A DNA stretch of 64,000 nucleotides from Devosia sp. LC5 (GCF_000735585.1 NZ_JNNO01000001.1:186001-250000); one strand, 5' to 3'; shown: positions 38,103-48,273, numbered from the stretch's first letter. The notes: a model not told the origin generated them from the sequence alone. Numbers and translations are program-made.

Positions 38103-38159
38103 CCGGCGTGGCACTATCGCCACTTCCACCGATCCGCCCTGCCCGCTATGTAGAATACC

Positions 38160-39281
38160 ATGATCTGGGATATTATCGTCTTCGCCCTACAGACCGCCTT
38201 GGTGTTCATCGTCTCGACAGCGCTATTCGACGCGCTGCATTGGACGCTGCACAAATGGGAGGGGTCGCGCTTCAAGCTGCTGCGCACCTTCTCGTCCTGG
38301 CACTGGGTGCACCACAAATTCCTTGGCCTCGATATGCAGATCAACCCTGCATATGCGAAACAGAACATCTGGTTCCACATCCTGCCCGAATACCTGACCG
38401 GGATGGCTGGAACTTTGATTTTCCTAGTCGTTTTGCCCTGGCCACCTGTGGCCCTGGTCGCGGCCATCCGTACCGTGATGCTGGCGATGACGCTCAAGGA
38501 AGAGGGGCTGGACTACAATCACATGTCGATGGACCGCGTCGGCGGGCAGCAGGGGCTGCTCTGGGTGGACAATAACTACCACGCCATGCACCACGTCTAT
38601 CCACACAACTTTTTCTCGTCCTTCACCAATGTGTTCGACCTGGTTTTTGGCACCGGCTGCCAGATCGAAGGCCGGCACTTCCTGGTCACGGGCGCTTCAG
38701 GCGCCTTTGGCTCGGCCATGGCCGCAAAGCTCGAAAAGCTGGGCGGGATGGTTGAGACAGCCAAATCGGGCGTCGATTTCACGGCTGGCAATTATGACGG
38801 CATGCGCGACAAGCTGGCGCGGGCCGATGTGCTGATCCTGGCGCATGGGGCCAAGAGCGACGATTGCTGGAATGCCAATTTCGTCACCTTCCGCGGCCTG
38901 ACCGATCTGTTCACCGAAATGGGCAAGACACGCCTCACGCCGCCCGAGGTTTGGGCGTTGGGGTCAGAGGTCGAATTTCATGGCGATATGGGGCTGGAAG
39001 AGCTCAAGGCCTACTCGGCCTCCAAGCGCGCCTTTGCTTCCGTGGCGGGGCGTTATTATCGCTCTGACGCGCTGATCTATCGCCATATTGTCCCCTCCTC
39101 CTTCACTTCGGCCATGGGCAAGGGCGCAATGAGTGCGGCGACGGCGGTCAATATCAGCCTGTTCTTCATCCGCCGCAGCTTCAAATATGTGCCGGTGACC
39201 TTTACCGGTCTCGCCTTGCTCAATTATTTCCGTTTTCGTTTTCAGAAGGGCCAGCCCGATCAGCTCGAGCCGGCGGAATAG
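38160..39281 (+). CDS. Fused fatty acid hydroxylase/sterol desaturase-like and SDR protein
   Basis: 373 residues in two parts. Residues 1-165 form a membrane di-iron hydroxylase-like module with histidine clusters H27/H31 (HWTLH), H48/H51/H52 (HWVHH) and H141/H144/H145/H149 (HAMHHVYPH). Residues 172-373 form a short-chain dehydrogenase with TGASGAFG at 177-184, a serine in GSEVEFHG and the catalytic YSASK at 285-289. It probably modifies a lipid or carotenoid-like substrate by successive oxidation steps, but the substrate is unknown. It lies between the FemAB-like and HIT genes. Confidence 0.85.
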   Translation: MIWDIIVFALQTALVFIVSTALFDALHWTLHKWEGSRFKLLRTFSSWHWVHHKFLGLDMQINPAYAKQNIWFHILPEYLTGMAGTLIFLVVLPWPPVALVAAIRTVMLAMTLKEEGLDYNHMSMDRVGGQQGLLWVDNNYHAMHHVYPHNFFSSFTNVFDLVFGTGCQIEGRHFLVTGASGAFGSAMAAKLEKLGGMVETAKSGVDFTAGNYDGMRDKLARADVLILAHGAKSDDCWNANFVTFRGLTDLFTEMGKTRLTPPEVWALGSEVEFHGDMGLEELKAYSASKRAFASVAGRYYRSDALIYRHIVPSSFTSAMGKGAMSAATAVNISLFFIRRSFKYVPVTFTGLALLNYFRFRFQKGQPDQLEPAE

Positions 39282-39284
39282 ATC

Positions 39285-39704
39285 ATGACCTACGATCCCA
39301 CCAATATCTTCGGCAAAATCCTGCGCGGCGAACTGCCGGCGCATAAGGTCTATGAGGATGACACCGCCCTGGTCATGATGGACATCTTTCCGCAATCGCG
39401 GGGCCATGCCCTGGTTATCCCCAAGGCCGCATCACGCAACCTGCTGGATGCTGACCCAGCGGCGCTAGCTGCAGTGATCCCGCTGGTGCAACGTGTGACC
39501 AAGGCGGTCAAGGCGGCGACGGGCGCTGATGGCGTGCGGGTAGCTCAGTTTAACGAGGCGGCGGCCGGGCAGACTGTATTCCACCTGCACTTCCACATCA
39601 TCCCCGTCTATGAGGGGCTAGTGCTCGGGGCCCATGCTAGCGGCGGTCGAGCCGACGATGGCGAGCTTATTGCCTTGGCCAAGGACATCGCCGCAGCACT
39701 CTAG
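39285..39704 (+). CDS. HIT family protein
   Basis: A 139-residue histidine-triad nucleotide hydrolase/transferase. The triad is HLHFHIIP near residue 103; the N-terminal NIFGKILRGELPAHKVYED is the typical HIT opening. It acts on nucleotidyl phosphoramidates. It follows the desaturase-SDR gene by 3 bases. Confidence 0.93.
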   Translation: MTYDPTNIFGKILRGELPAHKVYEDDTALVMMDIFPQSRGHALVIPKAASRNLLDADPAALAAVIPLVQRVTKAVKAATGADGVRVAQFNEAAAGQTVFHLHFHIIPVYEGLVLGAHASGGRADDGELIALAKDIAAAL

Positions 39705-39736
39705 AGGCCAGCGACTTGGCTGAGTGACCCTCGCCG

Positions 39737-39808
39737 TTATTCGGGGCGGTGCACGACCGTCAGGGTCGCCAAAATTGCGGTGATCGCGATAATCATCAGA
39801 ATGGCCAT
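39737..39808 (-). CDS. Tiny predicted membrane peptide (23 aa)
   Basis: ATG GCC ATT CTG ... TAA encodes a 23-residue peptide that is almost all hydrophobic (MAILMIIAITAILATLTV) with a short polar tail VHRPE. GGAGG lies 9 bases before the ATG, the full consensus Shine-Dalgarno core. It sits alone between the convergent HIT gene and lolD, 50 bases after lolD's end. It resembles single-helix small membrane proteins; nothing more is known. Confidence 0.55.
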   Translation of the reverse strand: MAILMIIAITAILATLTVVHRPE

Positions 39809-39858
39809 GGGCACGTTCCTCCAGAGAGAAGAATGCGCCCAATAGCGATCGGGTTCAA

Positions 39859-40548
39859 TTATCCCAAAGAATGATCGATCACGAGCCCGTTGCGCAGGGT
39901 AACGATGCGGTCGGCCTTGCGTGCAAGATCATGGTTATGCGTAGCAATCAGGGCCGCGGCCCCTTCCGTCTTGATCAGGCTGCCCAGAGCCGCGAACACC
40001 AGATCACTGGTTTCCGGGTCGAGATTGCCCGTCGGCTCGTCGGCCAGGATCACCTTGGGATGGTTGGCGGCGGCCCGGGCGATGGCAATGCGCTGCTGTT
40101 CGCCGCCGGACAGTTCTGCCGGCCGATGCGATGCCCGCTGCCCCACGCCCAGCAGGTCGAGCAGTTCCATTGAGCGCTTGTCCGCCTCAGTCTGGCCCTT
40201 GCCAGCAATCAGCTGCGGCATGGTGACATTTTCGAGCGCGGTGAACTCGGGCAGCAGGTGATGGAACTGGTAGACATAGCCCACTGTCGAGCGGCGCAGC
40301 TGCGTGCGTCCGCGATCACCCAATTGGCTGGTCTTGACGCCTGTGATCTCGATTTCCCCGCCCTGGGGGCTCTCCAGCAGGCCAGAGAGGTGCAGCAGGG
40401 TCGACTTACCGGCGCCAGAGGGCGCGACGAGCGCAACCATCTCGCCGCTCTTGACGGTCAGATTGGCCGCTTCGAGCACGCGAACGATGGTGTCGCCGCT
40501 GCCGTAATGGCGGTGGACGTCGGTTAGAACCAGATGTGGCTTACTCAT
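39859..40548 (-). CDS. lolD: Lipoprotein-releasing ABC transporter ATPase LolD
   Basis: A 229-residue ABC ATPase. Walker A is [12 protein letters not shown], the signature [15 protein letters not shown], Walker [14 protein letters not shown]-loop ATHNHDLA; the MacB/LolD-like [14 protein letters not shown] is present. With the LolC/E-type permease it extracts lipoproteins from the inner membrane. Start at 40548, overlapping the permease stop by 8 bases. Confidence 0.94.
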   Translation of the reverse strand: MSKPHLVLTDVHRHYGSGDTIVRVLEAANLTVKSGEMVALVAPSGAGKSTLLHLSGLLESPQGGEIEITGVKTSQLGDRGRTQLRRSTVGYVYQFHHLLPEFTALENVTMPQLIAGKGQTEADKRSMELLDLLGVGQRASHRPAELSGGEQQRIAIARAAANHPKVILADEPTGNLDPETSDLVFAALGSLIKTEGAAALIATHNHDLARKADRIVTLRNGLVIDHSLG

Positions 40549-41911
40549 AACGCAGGGCCTCGACCGGATCATATTGAGCGGCGCGCCAGGCCGGGTAAAG
40601 CGTAGCAAGGAAGCTGAGGCCAAGCGCCAACCCGACCACCACAGTCACCTCGACCGGATCGGTCTTGGACGGCAGCGAGGACAGGAAGAACACTTCAGGC
40701 GGGAAAATAGCCACGCCCAGCGTACTGGAGACAAAGGCCCGGATTGCCTCGGCATTGGACGCCACGAGCAGGCCTAGCAAGAGCCCAGCCAAGGTGCCGA
40801 CAAAGCCAATGGTCGTGCCGGTGATGGAGAATATCCGCATGATCGAGCCGCGCGAGGCGCCCATGGTGCGCAACACCGCGATGTCGGAGCTTTTGTCCTT
40901 CACCAGCATGATGAGGCTGGAAATGATATTGAACGCCGCCACGAGGATGATCATCGACAGGATGGTGAACATCACTACCCGCTCGACCTGCAGCGCCGAA
41001 AAGAATGTTTCGTTGCGTTGCTGCCAGTCCGTAAGGATCAGCGGGCGCGTATTGGGATCGGTCTCGATACGTTGGCGCATGACGGTGGTGTTGTCGGGAT
41101 CGTCGATAAACACCTCGGCGGCCGAGGCTTGCCCCACCCGCTCATAGGCTGCGTCGATCTCGGCGTCCGTCGCCATGGGGTCAAGCGGCCCCTGCCCCGG
41201 CTTCAGCACATCCTCGTAGAGCTTGAAATAATCCTGTGCCGGCTCGATCGGCATGTACATGAAGAAACTGTCGAACTCGACCATGCCGAGGTCAAAAATC
41301 ACGCTCACCGGGTACGAACGGATCTGCGGCGTCGAGCCAAACGGGGTCATGGCCCCATCGGGATTGATGATCTGCACCTGGTCGCCCAGCGACACACCCA
41401 GGGTCTGGGCAAGCCGATAGCCGATGGCGACGCCACCCGAAGTGTCCCAGCTGTCCCAGCCGCCCTGGCTGGCGGCGCCATAGAGCAGCTTGAGTTTCTT
41501 TATGTTATCTTCGTCCATGCCGCGCACGGTCACACCGGTGGAACTGCCCCGGCCCGACGCCAGCACCTGACCCTCAACGAAGTAGACGGCAAACGAGACG
41601 CCGGGAATGTCCTGGAGCGAGGCCACCGTCTCCTTGTAGTCGGTGAATTCCCGCTCGATGGGATAGGCGGTGAAATGTCCGTTGAGCCCCAGAATCTTGG
41701 TCAGCAGCTCGCCGCGGAACCCGTTCATCACCGACATGACGACGATTAGCGTCGCGACGCCGATGGCGACACCCACCATGGTAAGGCTGGCGATCACCGA
41801 AATGAACGCCTCCTTGCGGCGGGCGCGCAGATAGCGGCCGGCGATCATCCATTCAAAGCGGGAGAAAGGCTTGGTGCCCTTGTTGAGCGCCGGCTGCCCC
41901 AGATCGGTCAA
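40541..41911 (-). CDS. Lipoprotein-releasing ABC transporter permease (LolC/LolE family)
   Basis: A 456-residue FtsX-fold permease with one N-terminal helix ([28 protein letters not shown]), a large periplasmic domain of about 240 residues, and three C-terminal helices ([24 protein letters not shown] etc.). A single LolC/E protein probably serves as a homodimer (LolF type) because only one permease gene accompanies lolD here. It follows proS, its ATG overlapping that gene's stop. Confidence 0.93.
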   Translation of the reverse strand: MTDLGQPALNKGTKPFSRFEWMIAGRYLRARRKEAFISVIASLTMVGVAIGVATLIVVMSVMNGFRGELLTKILGLNGHFTAYPIEREFTDYKETVASLQDIPGVSFAVYFVEGQVLASGRGSSTGVTVRGMDEDNIKKLKLLYGAASQGGWDSWDTSGGVAIGYRLAQTLGVSLGDQVQIINPDGAMTPFGSTPQIRSYPVSVIFDLGMVEFDSFFMYMPIEPAQDYFKLYEDVLKPGQGPLDPMATDAEIDAAYERVGQASAAEVFIDDPDNTTVMRQRIETDPNTRPLILTDWQQRNETFFSALQVERVVMFTILSMIILVAAFNIISSLIMLVKDKSSDIAVLRTMGASRGSIMRIFSITGTTIGFVGTLAGLLLGLLVASNAEAIRAFVSSTLGVAIFPPEVFFLSSLPSKTDPVEVTVVVGLALGLSFLATLYPAWRAAQYDPVEALRYE

Positions 41912-43257
41912 ATGTCGGTCTTTCTTTGCGGTTCGATCAGGCCCTTGAGGCGCGCGACGGCGTCAGCAATCGCCAGCGTTTCGCGCTCGCCGGTCTTGCG
42001 GTGCTTGATTTCGGCTTCGCCGGCCTTGAGCCCGCGCGGCCCAAGGATGATCTGATAGGGGATGCCAATCAGATCGGCAGTGGTGAACTTGGCCCCTGCC
42101 CCCTGGTCACGATCGTCATAGAGCATGTCGAGACCTGCAGCATTCAGCTCCGCATAGAGCTTGTCGCAGGCCGCATCGCACTCGGCGTCACCCGCCTTGA
42201 GATTGATCAGCACAGCCTCGAACGGCGCCACGCTGACCGGCCAGACAATGCCTGCCTCGTCGTGGAACGCTTCGATGATGGCTGGAACCACACGCGTCGG
42301 GCCGACGCCGTAAGAGCCCATATGCACGGTAATTTCCTTGCCGTCAGGACCGGTCACGGTCGCCTTCATGGGCTCGGAATACTTGGTCCCGAAGTAGAAA
42401 ATATGGCCGACTTCGATGCCGCGTGCAGAAATCCGAAACTCCTCGGGCACGGCAGCCTCATACTCAGCCATGTCAACCATTTCCTCGGTCGCAGCGTAGA
42501 GCGAGGTCCAGTCGTTAAAAATCGGCTTGAGGTCACCCCGGAAGTCGACATCGGGACCGGGAATGGACTTGTCGAGCAAGCGCCTGTCGCAGAACACCGC
42601 GCTTTCGCCCGTATCGGCCAGCACGATCCACTCATGGCTCAGGTCACCGCCAATGGGACCGGTATCGGCACGCATCGGAATAGCCGTCAGCCCCATGCGC
42701 GCATAGGTGCGCAGATAGGCCACGAACATGCGTTCATAGGCTTTGACAGCATCTTCCTTGTTCAGGTCGAAGGAATAGGCATCCTTCATCAGGAATTCGC
42801 GGCTGCGCATAGTACCGAAGCGCGGACGGACCTCGTCACGGAATTTCCATTGAACGTGATAAAGGTTGAGCGGCAAGTCCTTGTAGGACTTCACATAGGT
42901 CCGGAAGATGTCGGTGACCATCTCCTCATTGGTGGGACCATAGAGGAATTCGCGCTCGTGCCGGTCCTCGATGCGCAGCATCTCCTTGCCATAGGCGTCG
43001 TAGCGCCCGCTCTCGCGCCAGAGATCGGCCGACTGGATGGTCGGCATCATCAATTCAATGGCCCCGGAGCGATTCTGCTCCTCCTCAATGATGGCCTTGA
43101 CCTTCATCAGCACCTTGTAGCCAAGCGGCAGCCAGGAATAGAGGCCAGAGGCCTGCTGCTTGATCATCCCGGCCCGCAACATCAGGCGGTGGGAGGCGAT
43201 TTCGGCATCCTTGGGAACGTCCCGCAGCACCGGCAAAAAATAACGAGACAGGCGCAT
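41908..43257 (-). CDS. proS: Prolyl-tRNA synthetase, short alphaproteobacterial type
   Basis: Charges tRNA-Pro. 449 residues, without the editing (INS) domain of the E. coli type. Class II motif 1 ([20 protein letters not shown]), motif 2 ([25 protein letters not shown]) and motif 3 ([16 protein letters not shown]) are intact, followed by the anticodon-binding domain. Start at 43257 (MRLSRYFLP) by family N-terminus; the open frame continues 29 codons upstream. It lies upstream of the LolC/E and LolD genes, overlapping by 4 bases. Confidence 0.95.
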   Translation of the reverse strand: MRLSRYFLPVLRDVPKDAEIASHRLMLRAGMIKQQASGLYSWLPLGYKVLMKVKAIIEEEQNRSGAIELMMPTIQSADLWRESGRYDAYGKEMLRIEDRHEREFLYGPTNEEMVTDIFRTYVKSYKDLPLNLYHVQWKFRDEVRPRFGTMRSREFLMKDAYSFDLNKEDAVKAYERMFVAYLRTYARMGLTAIPMRADTGPIGGDLSHEWIVLADTGESAVFCDRRLLDKSIPGPDVDFRGDLKPIFNDWTSLYAATEEMVDMAEYEAAVPEEFRISARGIEVGHIFYFGTKYSEPMKATVTGPDGKEITVHMGSYGVGPTRVVPAIIEAFHDEAGIVWPVSVAPFEAVLINLKAGDAECDAACDKLYAELNAAGLDMLYDDRDQGAGAKFTTADLIGIPYQIILGPRGLKAGEAEIKHRKTGERETLAIADAVARLKGLIEPQRKTDI

Positions 43258-43505
43258 TTCGGCTCCGCAACAGGATCGACTCAAGACTTCTCTTGATGCC
43301 CACTGAAATCCTACTCGTCCATCCGATGCAAGCATGGATGGCATGCAGAATCTAGGTGACAGCTATGGGACAAGTTGTTAGGGTCCGTCCCAATAAAACA
43401 AAGGCGGTTTAAACCGCTGGACGTCGACAACGTCAAGGGAGGAGCGTTGGCTGCCGCTTTCAGAGCGCGCCTAAGACCAGCGTATTGTCGAACAAACTCA
43501 ATCCA
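43258..43505 (+). ncRNA. Possible small transcription unit with a 15-codon ORF upstream of a terminator
   Basis: No conventional gene fits, but the plus strand carries AGGTGA, then a 15-codon ORF at 43365-43412 (MGQVVRVRPNKTKAV), a perfect 14-bp palindrome GCGGTTTAAACCGC (43404-43417) covering its stop codon, a small hairpin GACGT-CGACA-ACGTC and a second GGAGG site, and ends in the strong terminator at 43506-43530. It could be a small RNA, a leader peptide with an attenuator for the following gene, or both. Confidence 0.4.
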
Positions 43506-43530
43506 GCGGGGCCTTGTGCCCCGCTTTTTT
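43506..43530 (+). terminator. Rho-independent terminator between proS and the MmcQ/YjbR gene
   Basis: 7-bp GC stem GCGGGGC/GCCCCGC with loop CTTGT followed by six Ts. It is 28 bases before the MmcQ/YjbR start and has no annotated gene to terminate, implying an unannotated upstream transcript or attenuation. Confidence 0.88.
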
Positions 43531-43558
43531 GTTTCCGTAGCCAGGATTGGACAGAAAT

Positions 43559-43882
43559 ATGGCCATAGCAGCGGATTTGAGACGGCTGGCGTTGGGCTTG
43601 GAGGGCACGACGGAAGCCCCGCATTTCGAGCGGGCGGCGTTCAAAGTGGACCGCATCTTTGTGACCCTGGCGGGTGACGGATTAACCGCAAATCTTGCGC
43701 TGACGCCAGATGAGCAGGAATTCAAATGCCAACTCGCGCCGCAGATTTTTCAACCAGTCAACAATGCCTGGGGCCGCAAGGGCTGGACCACCGTGATACT
43801 AGCCAACGCGACCGAAGCAGATCTGGCAGCAGCGCTCTCCATGGCGCATACGCACGCCGTGGGCAGGACCCAGCGTGCTTAG
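43559..43882 (+). CDS. MmcQ/YjbR family DNA-binding protein
   Basis: A 107-residue protein of the CyaY-like MmcQ/YjbR fold (LGLEGTTEAPHFERAAFKVDRIFVTL, ending with GWTTVILANATEADLAAALSMAHTHAV). Homologues are proposed DNA-binding proteins; function is not established. ATG 43559 chosen; a TTG at 43547 is possible. Its end overlaps the convergent DUF1467 gene by 4 bases. Confidence 0.85.
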   Translation: MAIAADLRRLALGLEGTTEAPHFERAAFKVDRIFVTLAGDGLTANLALTPDEQEFKCQLAPQIFQPVNNAWGRKGWTTVILANATEADLAAALSMAHTHAVGRTQRA

Positions 43883-44130
43883 CGGTTCCAGTAGTGGTGC
43901 AAGGTTTCGTTGCTCAGACCCCAGAACAGCAGACCAGTAAAAACGACAGCAAGGGCCGTAGCCATCCCCACCTTACGCCATAGGCGCGGGCTTACCGGCG
44001 CGCCGGGATCGGTGCCGGCAACGATTTCGGCCCCAGCTTCGGACTGGCTCTGATTGCCGATCGGCAGCACGGCGACAAAAGACAGCCACCAGATGACAAA
44101 GAATACGGCGAGCAATGAGCCAATCTGCAT
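43879..44130 (-). CDS. DUF1467 family membrane protein
   Basis: An 83-residue protein with two helices (LLAVFFVIWWLSFVAVLP and VGMATALAVVFTGLLFWGLS) separated by a short loop containing AGTDPGAP. DUF1467 members lie near ribonuclease J and proS in many Alphaproteobacteria; function unknown. Confidence 0.82.
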   Translation of the reverse strand: MQIGSLLAVFFVIWWLSFVAVLPIGNQSQSEAGAEIVAGTDPGAPVSPRLWRKVGMATALAVVFTGLLFWGLSNETLHHYWNR

Positions 44131-44166
44131 TTGAATTTCCTTAGGGGCGCTCTGCCCCGGCAGGCA

Positions 44167-44202
44167 AAACTACGTGGCGCCGGCAATAGCGCCACGTAGT
44201 TT
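44167..44202 (-). terminator. 14-bp inverted repeat after the ribonuclease J gene
   Basis: AAACTACGTGGCGC at 44167-44180 pairs perfectly with 44189-44202 around an 8-base loop. Lying 49 bases past the rnj stop and before DUF1467, it is a probable transcription terminator or RNA-stability hairpin; the T-run is short (TTTT). Confidence 0.5.
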
Positions 44203-44250
44203 GTTCCGACAGCCCCACCAGCAGTCCGCCGGTGGGACATTCCGTCTCGC

Positions 44251-45924
44251 CTAGACCCGGTGCACGAACACCGAAACGTTGGGCTTGCGGCCCCAATAGG
44301 CATTGACTTCGTTGCGGATGCCCTTGAACAGCGCCGAGTTCAGCACTTCGGTATCGCTACGGCGCTTGGCTGGCACCGATTTGAGCACACCCGCAATGGT
44401 GTCTTCCACCAAATCGGTCAGCGATTCATCTTCGGTTTCGGGCAGGCCTTCGATCACCAGATCCGGACCGGAGACGATATGGCCGGAGCCGTTGACGCAA
44501 AGGCTGACCACGATATGGCCGCCAAACGACAGCCGGCGGCGGCCCTTTACGCCGCTTTCCTCGGGGGTGCAGAGCACCAGACCATCGAGATAAAGCTCGC
44601 CGGTGCGCACTTCGGCCTGGAGCACCATGGGCTCGGGGAACAGGCGGACCAGATCGCCATTTCGCGTTTCGCATACATTGGCAATGCCGGCTTCCCGGCC
44701 CAGCTTGGCATGGGCATCCAGATGCATCGCTTCGCCATGCACGGGCACCAGCACGTCTGGCTTGGTCCATTCATAGAGCTTGCGCAGCTCATCGCGGCGG
44801 GGGTGGCCGGTGACGTGCACCAGGCCATCCTTTTGCGTGATGATCTCGATGCCCTTGTCGATCAGCAGGTTCTGGATATCGATGACTTCGCGCTCATTGC
44901 CCGGAATCGCCCAGGACGAGAAGATCATGCGATCGCCAGCGGTCAGATCGATTACCGGATGGTCGCCACGGGCAATGCGGGCGATGGCGGCGCGCGCCTC
45001 GCCCTGGCTGCCGGTGCAGATCAGCACGCATTTGTCGCGCGGCACGCTTTTATAGGCGTCCTGGTCGAGCAGGGGCGGCAGACCTTCGAGCATGCCCAGT
45101 TCGCGGGCAATACCAGTGATCCGGTGCAGCGAGCGACCGGACATAACCACCTGCCGGCCAGCCTTTTGGGCGGCACGGACGATGGAAATGACACGACCGA
45201 CATTCGACGCGAAAGTGGTGACAGCAACGCGATGCGGCGCTTCGGCGATGAGAGCTGCCAGCGTCGCGGCAACGTCCGCTTCGCTCGGACTTTCGCCATC
45301 CTTCATGGCATTGGTGGAGTCGCAAATCAGCGCCAGCGGCGTGCTGCGATCCTGGCCAATGGCCTGCAGGCGCGCGACATCGGTCGGCGCATTGCCCACT
45401 GGCGTGGGGTCGAGCTTCCAGTCGCCGGTATGCAGGGCACGGCCAACCGGGGTCGAGATCAGCAAGCCATTGGACTCGGGGATCGAGTGGGCAACGTTGA
45501 TCGCTTCGATGGTGAAGGGACCCACCGTAAACGGCTTGCCCGGACGCATGATGGTGATGTCGACATTTTCGACAATACCGTCCCCTGCCCGCTTCGCCGC
45601 CAGCATGGCGGAGGTGAACGGCGTGGCGAAAACCGGCTTTTCAAAGCCCGGCCAAAGGTCGAGCACGGCGCCGTAATGATCTTCGTGGGAGTGGGTGAGG
45701 ATCAGGGCAAGCACATCATCGGCGCGCTCCTCGAGGAATTCGGGATTGGCCATGATCAGTTCGATCCCCGGCAGGTCCGGCCCGCCGAAGCTGACGCCGC
45801 AATCGACGACGATCCATTTGCGGGCATTCTCAGGGCCGAAGCCGTAAGCGCCCATATTCATGCCGATCTCGCCAACGCCGCCAAGCGGCACAAAGACGAG
45901 TTCATCCCTTTGGGTTTTAGCCAT
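44251..45924 (-). CDS. rnj: Ribonuclease J
   Basis: A 557-residue beta-CASP metallo-nuclease with 5'-3' exo- and endonuclease activity, used in rRNA maturation and mRNA decay. The metal motif is ILTHSHEDHYGAV; further signatures are HTGDWKLDPTPVG, SDSTNAMKDGESPSE-type and VHVTGHPRRDELRKLYEWTKPD, with VPVHGEAMHLDAHAKL. Separated by about 70 bases from birA upstream. Confidence 0.95.
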   Translation of the reverse strand: MAKTQRDELVFVPLGGVGEIGMNMGAYGFGPENARKWIVVDCGVSFGGPDLPGIELIMANPEFLEERADDVLALILTHSHEDHYGAVLDLWPGFEKPVFATPFTSAMLAAKRAGDGIVENVDITIMRPGKPFTVGPFTIEAINVAHSIPESNGLLISTPVGRALHTGDWKLDPTPVGNAPTDVARLQAIGQDRSTPLALICDSTNAMKDGESPSEADVAATLAALIAEAPHRVAVTTFASNVGRVISIVRAAQKAGRQVVMSGRSLHRITGIARELGMLEGLPPLLDQDAYKSVPRDKCVLICTGSQGEARAAIARIARGDHPVIDLTAGDRMIFSSWAIPGNEREVIDIQNLLIDKGIEIITQKDGLVHVTGHPRRDELRKLYEWTKPDVLVPVHGEAMHLDAHAKLGREAGIANVCETRNGDLVRLFPEPMVLQAEVRTGELYLDGLVLCTPEESGVKGRRRLSFGGHIVVSLCVNGSGHIVSGPDLVIEGLPETEDESLTDLVEDTIAGVLKSVPAKRRSDTEVLNSALFKGIRNEVNAYWGRKPNVSVFVHRV

Positions 45925-45996
45925 GGGTCAGTTTAGTCCTTTCGGGCGTGGCGCCGGTCGCAACTTTGGTTGCCGGTCGCCGCGCTATAGTGATGG

Positions 45997-46827
45997 TCAG
46001 CTTCGGGCGCTGGCCGTTGCCCCAAAATGCACGTCGCCCGCCGTGATCGCGATGCGACTATCATCATTGGCGCGGACGATCAGTCGCCCCGCGTCATCGA
46101 TTGTTTCAAAAATCCCGCGCACGATGGCGCCGTTCTGGTTCACCGCTACGGGTGCACCAATACCTGCGGCGGATTCGCGCCAGCGCTTGAGTACGTCGCC
46201 AATGCCGTGGCCATCATCCCACAGACGGAAGATCTCCACCCAGGCATCGCTGAGCGCCTCGAATACATCCTGCGCCGAGCGCGTGACACCGAGTTCGGCC
46301 AGGCTGGTCGCCGGATAGGGCAAATCAGTAGGCGCCGCAACAACATTGACGCCGATACCAATGGCAATTGCATGGCGGCCATCATTACGCTTGGTCGCTT
46401 CAAGGCCAATACCGACCAGCTTGGCCCCATCGGCCAGAACGTCGTTGGGCCATTTCAGCGCCACGCGGCTCCTGTCGTCGAGCCCATCTGCGCCATCAAG
46501 GCCAACCTTGACAGTCCCGCGGGGTAGCACGGCGTCGAGGGCCGCGCCGATGGCGACACCCGCCACAAAGCCCAATGTTGCAGCCAAAGCGGGGTCGGCG
46601 TCGGGGACAATCAGCAGCGTTGCGGCCAGATTGCCCGGTGTGTGCACCCAAACCCTGCCCCGCCTGCCGCGGCCAGCCGTTTGCTCGGTAGCCACAAACC
46701 AGATGCCACCCGCATCGCCCGCTGCGGCTGCAGCTATGGCCTCTGCTGTGGTGGAGCCGATCGAGTCAAACGCGCGCAACCGGTATCCCGCCGCGCGCGC
46801 TTTTGAACCCAGAGAGAAATCCGCCAC
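45997..46827 (-). CDS. birA: Biotin--[acetyl-CoA-carboxylase] ligase (no repressor domain)
   Basis: A 276-residue biotin protein ligase that biotinylates carboxylase subunits. The catalytic loop is ATEQTAGRGRRGRVW and the KWPNDVLADGAKLVGIGLE block follows. The N-terminal winged helix of E. coli BirA is missing, as expected for this group. The GTG start immediately follows the nuoN stop codon (TAG-GTG), so it is translated from the nuo transcript. Confidence 0.9.
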   Translation of the reverse strand: MADFSLGSKARAAGYRLRAFDSIGSTTAEAIAAAAAGDAGGIWFVATEQTAGRGRRGRVWVHTPGNLAATLLIVPDADPALAATLGFVAGVAIGAALDAVLPRGTVKVGLDGADGLDDRSRVALKWPNDVLADGAKLVGIGLEATKRNDGRHAIAIGIGVNVVAAPTDLPYPATSLAELGVTRSAQDVFEALSDAWVEIFRLWDDGHGIGDVLKRWRESAAGIGAPVAVNQNGAIVRGIFETIDDAGRLIVRANDDSRIAITAGDVHFGATASARS

Positions 46828-48273
46828 CTAGAACAGGCTTCCCGCGGCGATATGCGCGGCATTTGCCAGCGGGCTACCGACCGTGAAGTAATAGGTGACG
46901 ATGAGGAAGCCGCTGACGGCCATGATGATGTTCAGCTCGGCCGGAACCACCGCGAACTTGCGGACCGGTTCGTCGAAATACATCACCTTGACCACCCGCA
47001 GGTAGTAGAAGGCACTAACGGCAGAGGCCAGCACACCAATCACTGCCAGCACATAGAGCTGGGCATCGATAGCGGCGAGGAAGGCGTGCCACTTGGCGAA
47101 GAACCCGGCCAGCGGCGGCATGCCGATCAGCGAGAACATCAGGATGGCCATGATGGCGGCGACGAAAGGCCGTGTCTGTGCGGCGCCGGCCAGATCGTCG
47201 ATATTCTCGACATAGCCCTCTTCGCTTCGCAGCGATAGGATGCAGGCAAACAGCCCCACAGTCATGGCGACATAGATCGCCATATAGATCGCGACACCCT
47301 CGACGCCCACCTGGGTACCGGACGATAGACCAACCAAGGCAAAACCGACATGACCGATGGAGGAATAGGCGATCAGTCGCTTTATGGATTTCTGGCCAAT
47401 GGCGGCGAAGGCCGCCAGCACCATGGAAGCAATCGAGAGGAAAATGACGATCTGCTGCCAGTCATGGGAGATGGGCGCGAAGGTATCCATCACCAGGCGA
47501 ACCATCAGCGTCATCGCCGCCACTTTTGGCGCCGTGGCGAAGAAGGCCGTTACCGGGGTCGGCGCGCCTTCATAGACGTCGGGCGTCCACATATGGAATG
47601 GCACGGCCGAAATCTTGAAGGCGATACCAGCCAACAGGAACACCACGCCGAACACCAGGCCGATGGAGCGGCCCTCATTGGCAATAGCGATGACGATTTC
47701 CTGCAGATTGGTATGACCGGTGAAGCCATAGAGGAACGAGGCACCATAGAGCAGCATGCCCGAGGACAGCGCGCCGAGCACGAAATACTTCAACCCCGCT
47801 TCGGTCGCCTTGCTATCGTCACGCTTGATGGCAGCGAGCACATAGAGCGCCAGCGATTGCAACTCGAGGCCGACGTAAAGGCTCATCAGGTCGTTGGCCG
47901 AAACCATCATCATCATGCCGAGCGTCGCCAGCAGGACGAGAATGGCATATTCGAACTTATGCGTTCCGTTCTCCACCGCATTGGGCAGCGAGAGCAGCAG
48001 GGCAAAGGCCGAGCCGCCCAGCACCAGCACCTTCATGAAGCGCGCGAAGCTGTCGGCGATGAAGACGCCGTTGAAGATCACCCCGTCAACCGGCTGGAAC
48101 ATGACCAAAAGCGCCACGACGACCAGCAGCACGACCGACAGGTAAGACACCAGCGGCGAGCGTTCCTTGTTGATCACCACGCCAACCAGCAGCAGCACGA
48201 TCGCGCCGATTGCCAGCAGCATTTCGGGATAGGCAGGAGCCAGGCTCGCGAAATCGATAACGTCAGAATTCAC
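46828..48273 (-). CDS. nuoN: NADH-quinone oxidoreductase subunit N
   Basis: Proton-pumping antiporter-like subunit of complex I, 481 residues, 14 helices (from [17 protein letters not shown]). The discontinuous helix region and the conserved Lys lie in [14 protein letters not shown]. It is the last structural gene of the nuo cluster, followed directly by birA. Confidence 0.96.
   Translation of the reverse strand: MNSDVIDFASLAPAYPEMLLAIGAIVLLLVGVVINKERSPLVSYLSVVLLVVVALLVMFQPVDGVIFNGVFIADSFARFMKVLVLGGSAFALLLSLPNAVENGTHKFEYAILVLLATLGMMMMVSANDLMSLYVGLELQSLALYVLAAIKRDDSKATEAGLKYFVLGALSSGMLLYGASFLYGFTGHTNLQEIVIAIANEGRSIGLVFGVVFLLAGIAFKISAVPFHMWTPDVYEGAPTPVTAFFATAPKVAAMTLMVRLVMDTFAPISHDWQQIVIFLSIASMVLAAFAAIGQKSIKRLIAYSSIGHVGFALVGLSSGTQVGVEGVAIYMAIYVAMTVGLFACILSLRSEEGYVENIDDLAGAAQTRPFVAAIMAILMFSLIGMPPLAGFFAKWHAFLAAIDAQLYVLAVIGVLASAVSAFYYLRVVKVMYFDEPVRKFAVVPAELNIIMAVSGFLIVTYYFTVGSPLANAAHIAAGSLF

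Noticed and set aside
44260-45936. A 558-codon open frame antisense to ribonuclease J
   Set aside because: It spans almost exactly the rnj gene on the other strand and has no family resemblance.
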